Assembly (NCBI GenBank): GCA_020848655.1
Contig: JADLHU010000101.1
Coordinates: 1 to 60,971 of the forward strand
Source of the DNA: Novosphingobium sp.
Lineage (GTDB): Bacteria; Pseudomonadota; Alphaproteobacteria; Sphingomonadales; Sphingomonadaceae
Length of the DNA stretch: 60,971 nt
Direction: 5' to 3'
The translations under genes and the position numbers were made by a program. Within the stretch, counting starts at the first letter, position 1; the number at the start of each line of letters is the position of its first letter. A model generated the notes under the pieces. The model did not search any database. It had not been told where the DNA came from and worked only from the letters and a program-made list of their open reading frames with translations. Below are positions 46,542-54,357 of this stretch, piece by piece.

Positions 46542-46775
46542 ATGAAAGCGCTTGGTATGGCACTTTGTGCATCGGCAATGACAATCGCTGCACCTGCACT
46601 GGCTCACGAAGAAAAGCCCAAGGCCAGCAACACCGTCCCAGCGCCAGCGCCAAAACCCGCTGCCGAGCCGACTTCTGACCGCTCAACTTCCCCGCAGCAC
46701 AGTGGCGGGACCGACGCTAACGGTTGCCATACCAACCATGCAACGGGCGTATATCACTGCCACAATCCAAAGTAG
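46542..46775 (+). CDS. Small exported YHYH-type protein
   Basis: A 77-residue protein with signal peptide MKALGMALCASAMTIAAPALA, a Pro/Ala-rich spacer, and a C-terminal block GGTDANGCHTNHATGVYHCH with Cys and His residues spaced as in YHYH-domain proteins (D-x-NGCH-x-N-x-TG-x-YHCH). It probably binds a metal in the periplasm or outside the cell. The start at 46542 has AGGGAG seven bases upstream; an ATG at 46536 overlaps that site and is less likely. Confidence 0.75.
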   Translation: MKALGMALCASAMTIAAPALAHEEKPKASNTVPAPAPKPAAEPTSDRSTSPQHSGGTDANGCHTNHATGVYHCHNPK

Positions 46776-46817
46776 CCGCACGACTTCGCATTTTTTGCCA
46801 CCGGTCTGTCGGACCCT

Positions 46818-47069
46818 TCACGTTTCCGGCAACCCGGTGCGCAATTCACCTGTATAACCCGCCCGCGTCGTCGCAAACTTCAGCAGCGTCCGACATGTGT
46901 GCAACTGACGATTGATCCCGGCGCGCTCCGACCTGGCCGCCTTCGCCTTCAGCGCCTCCAGTTCTGCGATGCGATCCCGGCAGAGCGCGGCCATGCCATC
47001 AGGCCCGGACGGGTAAGCGTTGATGTCCAGCGCCGACTTCCGCGAAGGGCCAGCGTCAGGCAGCGGCAC
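46818..47069 (-). CDS. Small helical protein, last gene of the phage-like operon
   Basis: An 83-residue protein with a central coiled-coil-like helix, DRIAELEALKAKAARSERAG, and an end INRQLHTCRTLLKFATTRAGY. The end resembles short proteins that follow HGG-motif genes in many alphaproteobacterial elements. It overlaps the HGG gene by 14 bases. Function unknown. Confidence 0.6.
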   Translation of the reverse strand: MPLPDAGPSRKSALDINAYPSGPDGMAALCRDRIAELEALKAKAARSERAGINRQLHTCRTLLKFATTRAGYTGELRTGLPET

Positions 47070-47373
47070 GATCGGTCAACCCGGCTTGGCGCAAGGCACG
47101 CAGCAGGCGTCCGGCATCTCGTCGCAGCGCAACGGCTTCGATCGTCTCGCCCCCATGCTTCCACATGCCGTTGCGCTCGCCCTTGGGCGCACCCGGATTG
47201 CGACCACCGTGCATCCTACAGCGCCGCTTTCCTCGCACGGCTGGGCAGCGGCACGACCCGCCCGCTCTCGTCCGGGCTTGGCAGAGCGTTGCATTGGTCA
47301 GGAGCGTGCGCGCTCCGTCCATGGGATTGCCCGCCTGTTTCTCCTGCCCCCCCTGCGGCGTGGTAGTGCACAT
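47056..47373 (-). CDS. HGG-motif small protein
   Basis: A 105-residue (or 88-residue, from ATG 47322) protein of the HGG-motif type: LCQARTRAGGSCRCPAVRG with four Cys in the first half, then CRMHGGRNPGAPKGERNG, WKHGGET and a short helical tail. These proteins are widespread as cargo on alphaproteobacterial mobile elements. The Cys pairs and Gly/His motif suggest a small metal- or nucleic-acid-binding module. Its 5' part lies inside the end of the 268-residue gene in another frame. Function unknown. Confidence 0.75.
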   Translation of the reverse strand: MCTTTPQGGQEKQAGNPMDGARTLLTNATLCQARTRAGGSCRCPAVRGKRRCRMHGGRNPGAPKGERNGMWKHGGETIEAVALRRDAGRLLRALRQAGLTDRAAA

Positions 47374-48022
47374 GCTGGTGAATCTCCTTCCTGACCTTGA
47401 TTGATTGGCGAGCGGTGCGGGACTTGCCGCGCATCAGGTGCAGTGCTTCCATCTGCATCGCGAATGTCCGGGCCAGCTTGCTGGCGACGGCAACGGTCTT
47501 CGTGTCCCACTCGTATTTGATCGCCCGTGCCGACACCTTCATGGTCAGCATGTGCGTGGCGGCCATCTGCGCAGCGAACGCGGCTTCCATTTCGTTACGC
47601 GGCTTCACCGATCCGACCAGCGCCAGGATCGTGTTGAAGGTCGGCTCGTCGATGCGCCATTGACGGTGTTCTTCGTCCCACCACCTTTCATCGCACAAGG
47701 CCTCCAACTGGCGCAGGAATGTCCAGATAACGGCGTAGGAGCGGGTGCCGAATGCCTCCGCAAGCTGGAGATCGTGCAGACGCTCGTCGTTGTGGAGCGA
47801 GGTCCATTCTTCCCGGTCCATGCCCTTCGGTTCCAGCATGACCATGGGATGTATCGGGCGGGACTTGAGCCGCTTTTCCGCGCCGGGCTTCCACGCCACT
47901 TGATCAGCGTGGGGATCGTCCCGATCGCGACGCTTGCGCTGCGGAGCCTGGGCGACATCCGCCGTGGCTGGATCAACCAGCCCGGTACGACCGGGGATCG
48001 GATCAGAAGATGATGCTGCCAT
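47216..48022 (-). CDS. Accessory protein with C-terminal HVHYH motif, partner of the HGG protein
   Basis: A 268-residue protein. The start at 48022 (MAASSSDPIPGRTG) has GGAAAAGG upstream and overlaps the previous gene by 20 bases. The middle is helical (SLHNDERLHDLQLAEAFG, FNTILALVGSVKPRNEMEAA, TFAMQMEALHLMRGK). It is followed by KEIHQHVHYHAAGGAGETGG, a signature seen just before HGG-motif genes in other alphaproteobacteria. The last 50 residues overlap the HGG gene in a different frame, and both frames look conserved. Function unknown. Confidence 0.7.
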   Translation of the reverse strand: MAASSSDPIPGRTGLVDPATADVAQAPQRKRRDRDDPHADQVAWKPGAEKRLKSRPIHPMVMLEPKGMDREEWTSLHNDERLHDLQLAEAFGTRSYAVIWTFLRQLEALCDERWWDEEHRQWRIDEPTFNTILALVGSVKPRNEMEAAFAAQMAATHMLTMKVSARAIKYEWDTKTVAVASKLARTFAMQMEALHLMRGKSRTARQSIKVRKEIHQHVHYHAAGGAGETGGQSHGRSAHAPDQCNALPSPDESGRVVPLPSRARKAAL

Positions 48023-48263
48023 CGGCCTTTTCCACGGAGTACCAGCGCAAGATGGGCGAGGCGAAGGGGCGCTCGTGTCGGTCTTGAAACTCGCCGTTGC
48101 GATAGATCGCCAGCGTTGCGGACTTCTCGTTGCCCTCCATCGTGACGTAACAGAGCAGCCCGGCGGGGCGCTGGTCCATGTCATGAGGAATCAGGCCGCA
48201 GGTGCCGAACAGGGGAAGCTCGATCGTGAAGGCCGGCGCGGTGCGGGTGACGTTCTCAGCCAT
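48003..48263 (-). CDS. Small unknown protein in the phage-like operon
   Basis: An 86-residue protein (MAENVTRTAPAFTIELPLFG) with mixed beta-type sequence, LLCYVTMEGNEKSATLAIYR and ILRWYSVEKADGSIIF. Its ATG overlaps the end of the 61-residue gene by eight bases and its stop overlaps the next start by 20. Not recognised. Confidence 0.6.
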   Translation of the reverse strand: MAENVTRTAPAFTIELPLFGTCGLIPHDMDQRPAGLLCYVTMEGNEKSATLAIYRNGEFQDRHERPFASPILRWYSVEKADGSIIF

Positions 48264-48441
48264 GGCACCCCCGGGACAATAGGGACAATGGAGACAATAG
48301 CTCGCTCAACGCACTCTCTACCTCTTTCGCGGTGTTCTCGGTGTTCCCGGTGTTCCTGCAATGATTTCCGTACCTTACGCGGTGCCGCTGGGTGTTCCGC
48401 AAGGTGTTCCAGGTGTTCTGGAAAGTGTTCCAGCCAGCCAT
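48256..48441 (-). CDS. 61-residue protein with N-T-x repeats encoded by 9-bp tandem repeats
   Basis: The reading frame MAGWNTFQNTWNTLRNTQ, then RNTGNTENTAKEVESALSEL, ends LSPLSLLSRGCHG. Asn-Thr recurs every three residues because the DNA is built of GGTGTTCNN (minus strand NNGAACACC) units. The ATG overlaps the stop of the upstream gene as TGATG, the same junction used elsewhere in this operon. The end overlaps the next gene. These couplings argue that it is translated, although a purely regulatory repeat tract cannot be ruled out. Confidence 0.45.
   Translation of the reverse strand: MAGWNTFQNTWNTLRNTQRHRVRYGNHCRNTGNTENTAKEVESALSELLSPLSLLSRGCHG
48273..48299. repeat. Three tandem 9-bp repeats, GGGACAATA type
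   Basis: GGGACAATA, GGGACAATG and GAGACAATA lie head to tail without spacers. They are 30 bases from a second and different 9-bp array. Both lie within the 61-residue reading frame; here they encode the serine/leucine repeat near its C-terminus. Confidence 0.7.
48331..48432. repeat. Seven 9-bp repeats, GGTGTTCNN type, in two clusters
   Basis: GGTGTTCTC, GGTGTTCCC and GGTGTTCCT are contiguous (48331 to 48357). GGTGTTCCG, GGTGTTCCA, GGTGTTCTG and AGTGTTCCA form a second cluster (48391 to 48432), with three-base insertions that keep the period a multiple of three. The preserved codon phase suits a coding origin; iteron-like protein binding is the alternative. Confidence 0.7.
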
Positions 48442-48758
48442 CAGTGCACCGCAGGCATGAGGTCGGCGCCGTCGATGCCAAGCTCGCCGGATACAAAGCC
48501 AGCCAGTGCGGTCCAGCCCTGGGGGCTATCGAGCAGCATCAGCATGTTGTCCGGCACTGAACTGAGCGCCTGCCAGACCAAGCCGCTATCGACCCCCAGC
48601 AGCCCGGAGATTTCCTCGGCCAGCGCGCAGGCGGCGACATGCCGGGCCGCACGTTCGAATGCCTCTTCAGCGGCGGCGCGTGCCATAGCCTTGGCATCCT
48701 GTGTCGCGGCGATCATCACCGGATCGGAGGCGGGCAGCGCGATCGTCATCAGTCCCAT
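48441..48758 (-). CDS. Small helical unknown protein after the polyvalent gene
   Basis: A 105-residue protein (MGLMTIALPASDPVMIAAT) with alanine-rich helices, AKAMARAAAEEAFERAARHV, then LLGVDSGLVWQALSSVPDNM and SGELGIDGADLMPAVH. Its ATG at 48758 lies four bases after the stop of the giant gene. Its own stop overlaps the following ATG as TGATG. No family recognised; probably part of the same phage-like transcription unit. Confidence 0.6.
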   Translation of the reverse strand: MGLMTIALPASDPVMIAATQDAKAMARAAAEEAFERAARHVAACALAEEISGLLGVDSGLVWQALSSVPDNMLMLLDSPQGWTALAGFVSGELGIDGADLMPAVH

Positions 48759-48762
48759 GGCG

Positions 48763-51700
48763 TCAGTCCAGTTTGAAGCCCGGAGGCGGTGGAGGAAGTC
48801 CGGCATTCGGGTTGCGCAGCTTGGCCGCGCGTGCCCCGCCAAGAGCAGGCGCGCCGTAATAGCCGGGGAACGTCACGTGCAGATGGTCGCCCTCGTTGAG
48901 TAGCCGGGCATTCGGATCGTAGGCGCGCACGCGATCCTTGAGCCATGACATCGGCTTGCCGGGCGGCGGCAGAAGATCGAGCGCGGAGCCATCGAGATGC
49001 GCGCTGTTCTGCGCCGGATGATAGCCGCGACGCCGCATCTCGGCCTGATATTCCGGCGTGCGAAAGCCCGACGTGATCCGAATACCGGGAATGACCCGTT
49101 GCAGGTCGGCATAGACGTTCACGCCGCCGGCCGCGCCGTCCTCGGAAAATCCCGGCGGCGGGGGCGGAACTTGAGACAGCTTCGGCGCATTGCGGGTCGA
49201 TGATCCGATCAGGCCGAATTTTGGCTTGCCGGACAGGCCAAGGTCCGCCCGTGCCGCCGCTCGCGCGGATGCCACAGCCTTTTTCGCCGATTCCTCGCGC
49301 GCTTCCGCGTCCATGCCACGCCATGCCGGCGACTTCACCAGTGGCGCCAGTGCATCCAACGTGCGCCGTCCAGCCTGCGCCTGATACCGCGCATATTCAT
49401 CAGCCGAGAGCTTGCGGCCTGCGACTTCCCGCTTAGGCGCGCCCGGAGCATACCCCAGTTCGAGAAGAGCCTTGTTCACCGGATCGTTGCGCAACGTGGA
49501 TGTGTACACTGGGGACGCGATGTCAGGGCCAATCCCGCCCTCGTTCGTGATCGGGCGCCCCCAGACATCGCGCTTGGCGGGCAGCGACCGCGACAGTCTG
49601 GGCAGCCGCGACAGGATCGCCTCACCGACGTTCGCAGGATCGCGGCGCACCGGGTCCATGGTCCGGGCCAATTGCGCAACGCCGGCCGGGACCGTCACCG
49701 ATCCCGCCACCTGGTTGACCATCGCGTCGGCCTTGCGATCGGGTTCGGTCAATGCGCCTACCAGCCCGGAGATGCCTGATAGCCAGGTCTTGGAGGCAAG
49801 GTTGCCGAGGATCGAGGCCACCAGCAGTGTGGCCTGGTCGTCGCGCTGGCCTTCGCTCATGCCTTCGGGCAACAGAGCCAGGTCGGCCGCGATCCCCAAC
49901 GTGGTCGAGAACGGGTCAAGCCGCTTGTACGAAAACCACTGATCGCCCACGCGGATCGAATACGGCTGCCAGCCATCGGCATAGAGCAGCTTCGCGCGCG
50001 CCGGGTCGGTCGGCGGCGAGCCGGTAATCCGGCCTTCCAGCGCCGCCTGATAGACGACAGCGCCCAGCCCGGTGCCTAGCATGGCCTTAGCCACTGCAAG
50101 ATCGCGCCGTGCGCCGCCAGCGACGATATCGGCGCGCCATTCCTTGAGTAGAGGCGCAGCCGGCGAGCGTTCCACCGCGAACTTGAGCAGGTTGGTGGGC
50201 GTGCGGATGAATGGCAGGAACAGCTTCAGCGGGCGAATGTCCTGAGTCATGCCCGACAGCTTCGACATGCCCGGTCCCAGCTTCTGCTGAAAGGTCAGGT
50301 AGCGCGCATACTCCATCGACTGCGCCAGCATCTCGTCAGTGGGATTGGCCGCCAGTTCGGCGATCCGCGCCTTGGCCGCATCGCCGCGCAGCCCTTCCTT
50401 GCTGGCCTGCCGCACCGCCAGCCCGTTCAGTTCCATGCGCCGGGCAATGCCCTTGAAAAACTCGTCCTCGGCGGTGAGGAGCCGCGTCGGGATGCGGATG
50501 ATTTCACCCTTGCGCCCCGAGATGGCTTTCAAGCTCTGCTGTTCGAACTTCGAAGCGAAGTCCACCGGCTCCCCGGTGCGCAAGGCTTGCAGGAAGAAGC
50601 GCGCGCCTTCCTTCGCGCCCTGGATCAGGCCGAACGTCCGTGCGCCGATTTCGGAACCGACCACGCGGTCAATGTTCGCCCCGGGCAGGATGGACCGCAC
50701 TTTGCCGATGGCCGCCGCAGTGGCATGCTCGGGCAACTGCGCCAGCGCCGTCAGCGTGTTTGATGCGATGTTGGCGGCATGGGTCTGGGGGCCGGAAAGC
50801 AGCGAGTTGATATAAAGCTCGGTCGCCTTGTCCTTGAACGCCGGCTTGGCGAGGCGCTCGACTTCGACGTTGAACTTGCCCGGTCCCTGCTCGACGGCAT
50901 CGAGGATCAGGTCCGCCGCGTCCTGTACGCGGGTTCGGCCACCGCCACCGCCGATCAGGGATGACAGAACCTCACGCGGCACCGCGTTGCTTTTGGCCAG
51001 CATGCGGAACTGCGACAGCGCGCGGCCCGCTTCGGCGGTCATGCCCGAAACCTGCTCCTGGATCGCCGTGTGCCGCAACCATGCCTCGCGGAAGGCCGCC
51101 AGCACATCGTCGCCGGGTTCGTCCATCGACCGGACGCGCTTGGCGAGGTTCACCAGTTCGTTGCCCGACTTGGCGAGGATCTGCCGGGCGGCCAGCGCTT
51201 CCTCGGCATTGAACGCCTGCCCCTTGCGGCGGGCCAGCAGGGCATCCGCCGTCAGGCCCAGGTCCGAGGCAAGCCGCTCCATCTCCGCATGCGACACCCG
51301 CCCGCGCGTCGCGGCATCGAAGCCCACGCGGCGGTTCGTCATGTCGAGCGCGCGCGAAATGTCCTGCGGCGTTTCCAGTTTCGTCAGATTGATGTTGCCC
51401 GCGAAATCAGGACCGCCGGCCGGCCATTCCTCGTAGGCCTGCACAGGCGGGAGCGGCGGTGCTTCCTCTGCCGGAACGGACCTGTCAGCATAGACCGGCT
51501 GGCCCGTCTCGAAACGCTGCTGCTGGAGCGCGTAGCGGTCGGCCTGCGTGCCGTAGAAGCGATCAATCTCCGGATAGTCGTCCGGCAGGAATCGACGATT
51601 GCGCCCTTCGTGCGTGTCGCGCAGCGCGTCCAGAAACTCGTTCACGCTGGGGCGGTCGGTATGGTCGGGGAAATAGCCCGCTTCCCATGCCCGCATTGCC

Positions 51701-54357
51701 GCATCGTCGAGGTTCATGCCGCTGTCGTTGTTCACCAGAGGGCCGAAGCGTTGCTCGCTGCCGGCGAAGTCCATCTTCCGCGCCGCGTTGGTAAGCCCCA
51801 TGTGCGAAAGCTCGCCGCCCTGGTCGAGCAGGCCGCCTTGCGTGCGCAGCCAGCCCACCATGTCGATCGGGCCAACCTTGGGCACCTCGGCTCCATTCCA
51901 CGCCCGCACCGTGCGTCTGCCCAGTTCCGTCCGCTCATTCGGCACGCGGGCCTCGGCATAGCGCCCGGCCTCGATGCGCGCAGCTTCCTCGGCGCTGCCA
52001 ATCTGGTTTGACGGGATCGGCAGGAGGTCGGACGGCATCAGGTCGCGTGCCAGCGCCTGGCGTGATGCATCGGCCAGCGGCGCATCCATGCGCTGAGCAC
52101 GTGGGCCGCCCATGTCGAGATAATCGGGCTGGCGTGCCGGTGCGGACAGCGACGGCATGCCTTGCGCGTCCATGCCCATCGAGCCTTGCCGATCGAGCGT
52201 GAAGCCTTCGGGTGGCGGCGGCACCTCGCTGATGTCGATCCAGTTGCGATCACGCATCGGCGTGCGCATCAACTCGCCGACATCGAGACTCCCCTTGATT
52301 GCCGCCTGCTCAGGATCGAGCGCGATCATCACACGGTGGCGCGGGGCTTCGCGGTTGCCGTAGCGCCCCCCGCCGATGTGCGTCAGGCCATCATGCCCCA
52401 TGGAGCGCACGGCATCGGCCATGATTTCGGCGCCTTCCCACTTGGGCAACCACTCGTCGGCTAGCGCCTCCTCCAGGGCCTTGTAGGCATGTTCGTTGCT
52501 CATGCCCGGATGGATATCGAAGCCATATTGCTCGGAAAGATGCGACCATGCAGCGGGATTGGCCGGGGCGTCGAGGTCCAGCGGATTCTTCACCGTCTGT
52601 TCGACAGCATAGATCGTTCGTCCGCTTGGATCAGCGCCGCGCGCGCCCTTGCCAGTGTAGCCCAACGCAACGGCGGGGTGGTCTGTCAGGTAAGTGCCCT
52701 GTCCGAACAGCCCGTAATTCGAATACTGGTAGGGGTCGAATTGCTCAATGCCCGGCGTGCGCGATCCATGCAGCATCAGGTTGTCGCCGATGCCTTGATC
52801 CCGCGCCCACGCCTGCACATCACCCGTGATGTCGTCCAACGTTCGGGGCTGGCCGGCCACAGGTCCGGGATATGCGCTATTAACGGCGGACGGCAAAGGT
52901 GCCGGAAATGGTCGGCTCGGACCATAGATGTCGATGCGATCCGGCTGGCGTGGAATCGACCCGTTTGTCACATCATCGAGCGAATAGCCGTCAGGGGGTG
53001 CAGGAACCTCCCCGCGGCGACGGCGAGGCAGCAGGTTCGCAACGCGCGGAGCCAGAGCCTCCAGCGCCTTCGTTCCGCCCACGGTCAGCCCCAGACCCAT
53101 GCCCGCGCCGACGACGCCCGAGGTCAGGCGTTCAGGAATGGTGCCTTCCTGGCCAAGCCCGGCGACACCGCCATAGAGCGCGCCGAACTTCGCGAGATCG
53201 GCGGCATTGCGCACCCGGCCCATAGGCAGAGCAAGCCCACCCACAACTTCTGCCCCCGTCGATGCCCAGGGATGGGCAAAGCGGTCGTACCCCGTAATGG
53301 CTTCGTTCTGCGCCAGGTTGTTGGCGTAGATGTCAGCAAAGCGCCGATCACTGTTCCAGATGGATTCGCGCCCCTGTGTCAGACCCAGCGTGTCGGGAAG
53401 CGCGCCCAGTTCCTCTAGCTGGTTCATCACGACGCCCTGGGCGCCGCCACGCACCACCGCTCCGGGCGTGCCATCGCCCAGATCGGTCAGGGGTTTGATG
53501 CGCGGCGCATATTCAACCCCGGCGGTTAGGCCCAGCTTGAGCGCAGCCGCACGGGATTTCTCGACGTTCGCAGGATCGACCGTAAAGCCGCCGTTGTCGT
53601 GCGCGAAGGCCACCACATCGGCAATAGGCACCTTGGGATCATTCGCCATGCGGATGAACTGCTGTTCCAGTTCCGGGCGCATGCCGGCCAAGGGCGTCGG
53701 CGTATCCCAGAATTGCGCCACGGTTTCCCGTGACGGCCCGGGCATCGGCGCCTTGCGAAACTCGGCCGGCGGCTGGAACATCGTGTCGTGAACGCCCAGC
53801 CGGTTGAGGCGGGCAAGGCGTTCGGCCTGGAGATATTCAAACCGGCGCTGCGGATCGTCGCGCAGGAAATCGGGCGCGGCGAGCGTGCTGCCTTGCCGTG
53901 TCAGGTTAAGGCCGAGGTCTTCGCCGCCGACTTCGACCGGGGCGACTGGCCGTCCATAGGACATGCCGACAGGCGCACCGATCGCAGCACGGGCGCGGGC
54001 GAGAGCGCCGCCCAGGTCATTGCGAGACTGCTGGCCGATGGCCACCGCACGGCCCTGCCTGTCCCAGCCCTGCTGCTTCAGTTCGGGTGCATCGACGCCG
54101 TAGAGGCGCAGGTTCCGCCCCGAGGAAAGGCGCGCCGTGTCACCATCGATGGGGCGCACGATGCTGTCGCTGCCCAGCGAGGGCGGAGCAGGCAGGCGCG
54201 GGGCATTTGCCACCGGGCGTGTGATCGGTGGCGACGACGGCGCGGGCACGTCGATTTCGAAGCCCGGCGGGGGTGGCGGAACGTCCTCGTCGACATTCCG
54301 GCGTTTGCGAGGAGCGCCATCGAGCGAGAAGCCCGGCGGGGGCGGCGGAATGCTCAC
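48763..54357 (-). CDS. Giant phage-type polyvalent protein: nuclease, ADP-ribosyltransferase-like and M15 peptidase domains
   Basis: About 1864 residues from GTG 54357 (GTGA overlap with the upstream gene; a GTG at 54387 is the alternative). Domains: SNase-like at about 65 to 190 (RPIDGDTARL, NLRLYGVDAPELKQQG, YGRPVAPVEVGG); ADP-ribosyltransferase-like at about 525 to 690 (HGSRTPGIEQFDPYQYSNYG, GQGTYLTDHPAVALGY, AVRSMGHDGLTHIGG); phage internal-protein segments LLSGPQTHAANIASNTLTAL near 1195 and GWQPYSIRVGDQWFSYKRLD near 1465; and an M15-type peptidase at about 1735 to 1845 (ITSGFRTPEYQAEM, NSAHLDGSALDLL, DHLHVTFPG). Six motifs of the type PPPPPGF-x-(L/I)-D lie near residues 4, 27, 449, 711, 1729 and at the very C-terminus. 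It probably enters the host with the virion; this is inferred. Confidence 0.8.
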   Translation of the reverse strand: MSIPPPPPGFSLDGAPRKRRNVDEDVPPPPPGFEIDVPAPSSPPITRPVANAPRLPAPPSLGSDSIVRPIDGDTARLSSGRNLRLYGVDAPELKQQGWDRQGRAVAIGQQSRNDLGGALARARAAIGAPVGMSYGRPVAPVEVGGEDLGLNLTRQGSTLAAPDFLRDDPQRRFEYLQAERLARLNRLGVHDTMFQPPAEFRKAPMPGPSRETVAQFWDTPTPLAGMRPELEQQFIRMANDPKVPIADVVAFAHDNGGFTVDPANVEKSRAAALKLGLTAGVEYAPRIKPLTDLGDGTPGAVVRGGAQGVVMNQLEELGALPDTLGLTQGRESIWNSDRRFADIYANNLAQNEAITGYDRFAHPWASTGAEVVGGLALPMGRVRNAADLAKFGALYGGVAGLGQEGTIPERLTSGVVGAGMGLGLTVGGTKALEALAPRVANLLPRRRRGEVPAPPDGYSLDDVTNGSIPRQPDRIDIYGPSRPFPAPLPSAVNSAYPGPVAGQPRTLDDITGDVQAWARDQGIGDNLMLHGSRTPGIEQFDPYQYSNYGLFGQGTYLTDHPAVALGYTGKGARGADPSGRTIYAVEQTVKNPLDLDAPANPAAWSHLSEQYGFDIHPGMSNEHAYKALEEALADEWLPKWEGAEIMADAVRSMGHDGLTHIGGGRYGNREAPRHRVMIALDPEQAAIKGSLDVGELMRTPMRDRNWIDISEVPPPPEGFTLDRQGSMGMDAQGMPSLSAPARQPDYLDMGGPRAQRMDAPLADASRQALARDLMPSDLLPIPSNQIGSAEEAARIEAGRYAEARVPNERTELGRRTVRAWNGAEVPKVGPIDMVGWLRTQGGLLDQGGELSHMGLTNAARKMDFAGSEQRFGPLVNNDSGMNLDDAAMRAWEAGYFPDHTDRPSVNEFLDALRDTHEGRNRRFLPDDYPEIDRFYGTQADRYALQQQRFETGQPVYADRSVPAEEAPPLPPVQAYEEWPAGGPDFAGNINLTKLETPQDISRALDMTNRRVGFDAATRGRVSHAEMERLASDLGLTADALLARRKGQAFNAEEALAARQILAKSGNELVNLAKRVRSMDEPGDDVLAAFREAWLRHTAIQEQVSGMTAEAGRALSQFRMLAKSNAVPREVLSSLIGGGGGRTRVQDAADLILDAVEQGPGKFNVEVERLAKPAFKDKATELYINSLLSGPQTHAANIASNTLTALAQLPEHATAAAIGKVRSILPGANIDRVVGSEIGARTFGLIQGAKEGARFFLQALRTGEPVDFASKFEQQSLKAISGRKGEIIRIPTRLLTAEDEFFKGIARRMELNGLAVRQASKEGLRGDAAKARIAELAANPTDEMLAQSMEYARYLTFQQKLGPGMSKLSGMTQDIRPLKLFLPFIRTPTNLLKFAVERSPAAPLLKEWRADIVAGGARRDLAVAKAMLGTGLGAVVYQAALEGRITGSPPTDPARAKLLYADGWQPYSIRVGDQWFSYKRLDPFSTTLGIAADLALLPEGMSEGQRDDQATLLVASILGNLASKTWLSGISGLVGALTEPDRKADAMVNQVAGSVTVPAGVAQLARTMDPVRRDPANVGEAILSRLPRLSRSLPAKRDVWGRPITNEGGIGPDIASPVYTSTLRNDPVNKALLELGYAPGAPKREVAGRKLSADEYARYQAQAGRRTLDALAPLVKSPAWRGMDAEAREESAKKAVASARAAARADLGLSGKPKFGLIGSSTRNAPKLSQVPPPPPGFSEDGAAGGVNVYADLQRVIPGIRITSGFRTPEYQAEMRRRGYHPAQNSAHLDGSALDLLPPPGKPMSWLKDRVRAYDPNARLLNEGDHLHVTFPGYYGAPALGGARAAKLRNPNAGLPPPPPGFKLD

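Noticed and set aside
48273..48432. Possible CRISPR array or plasmid origin iterons
   Set aside because: Units are only 9 bp with no unique spacers, lie inside overlapping genes and have no cas or rep gene nearby.
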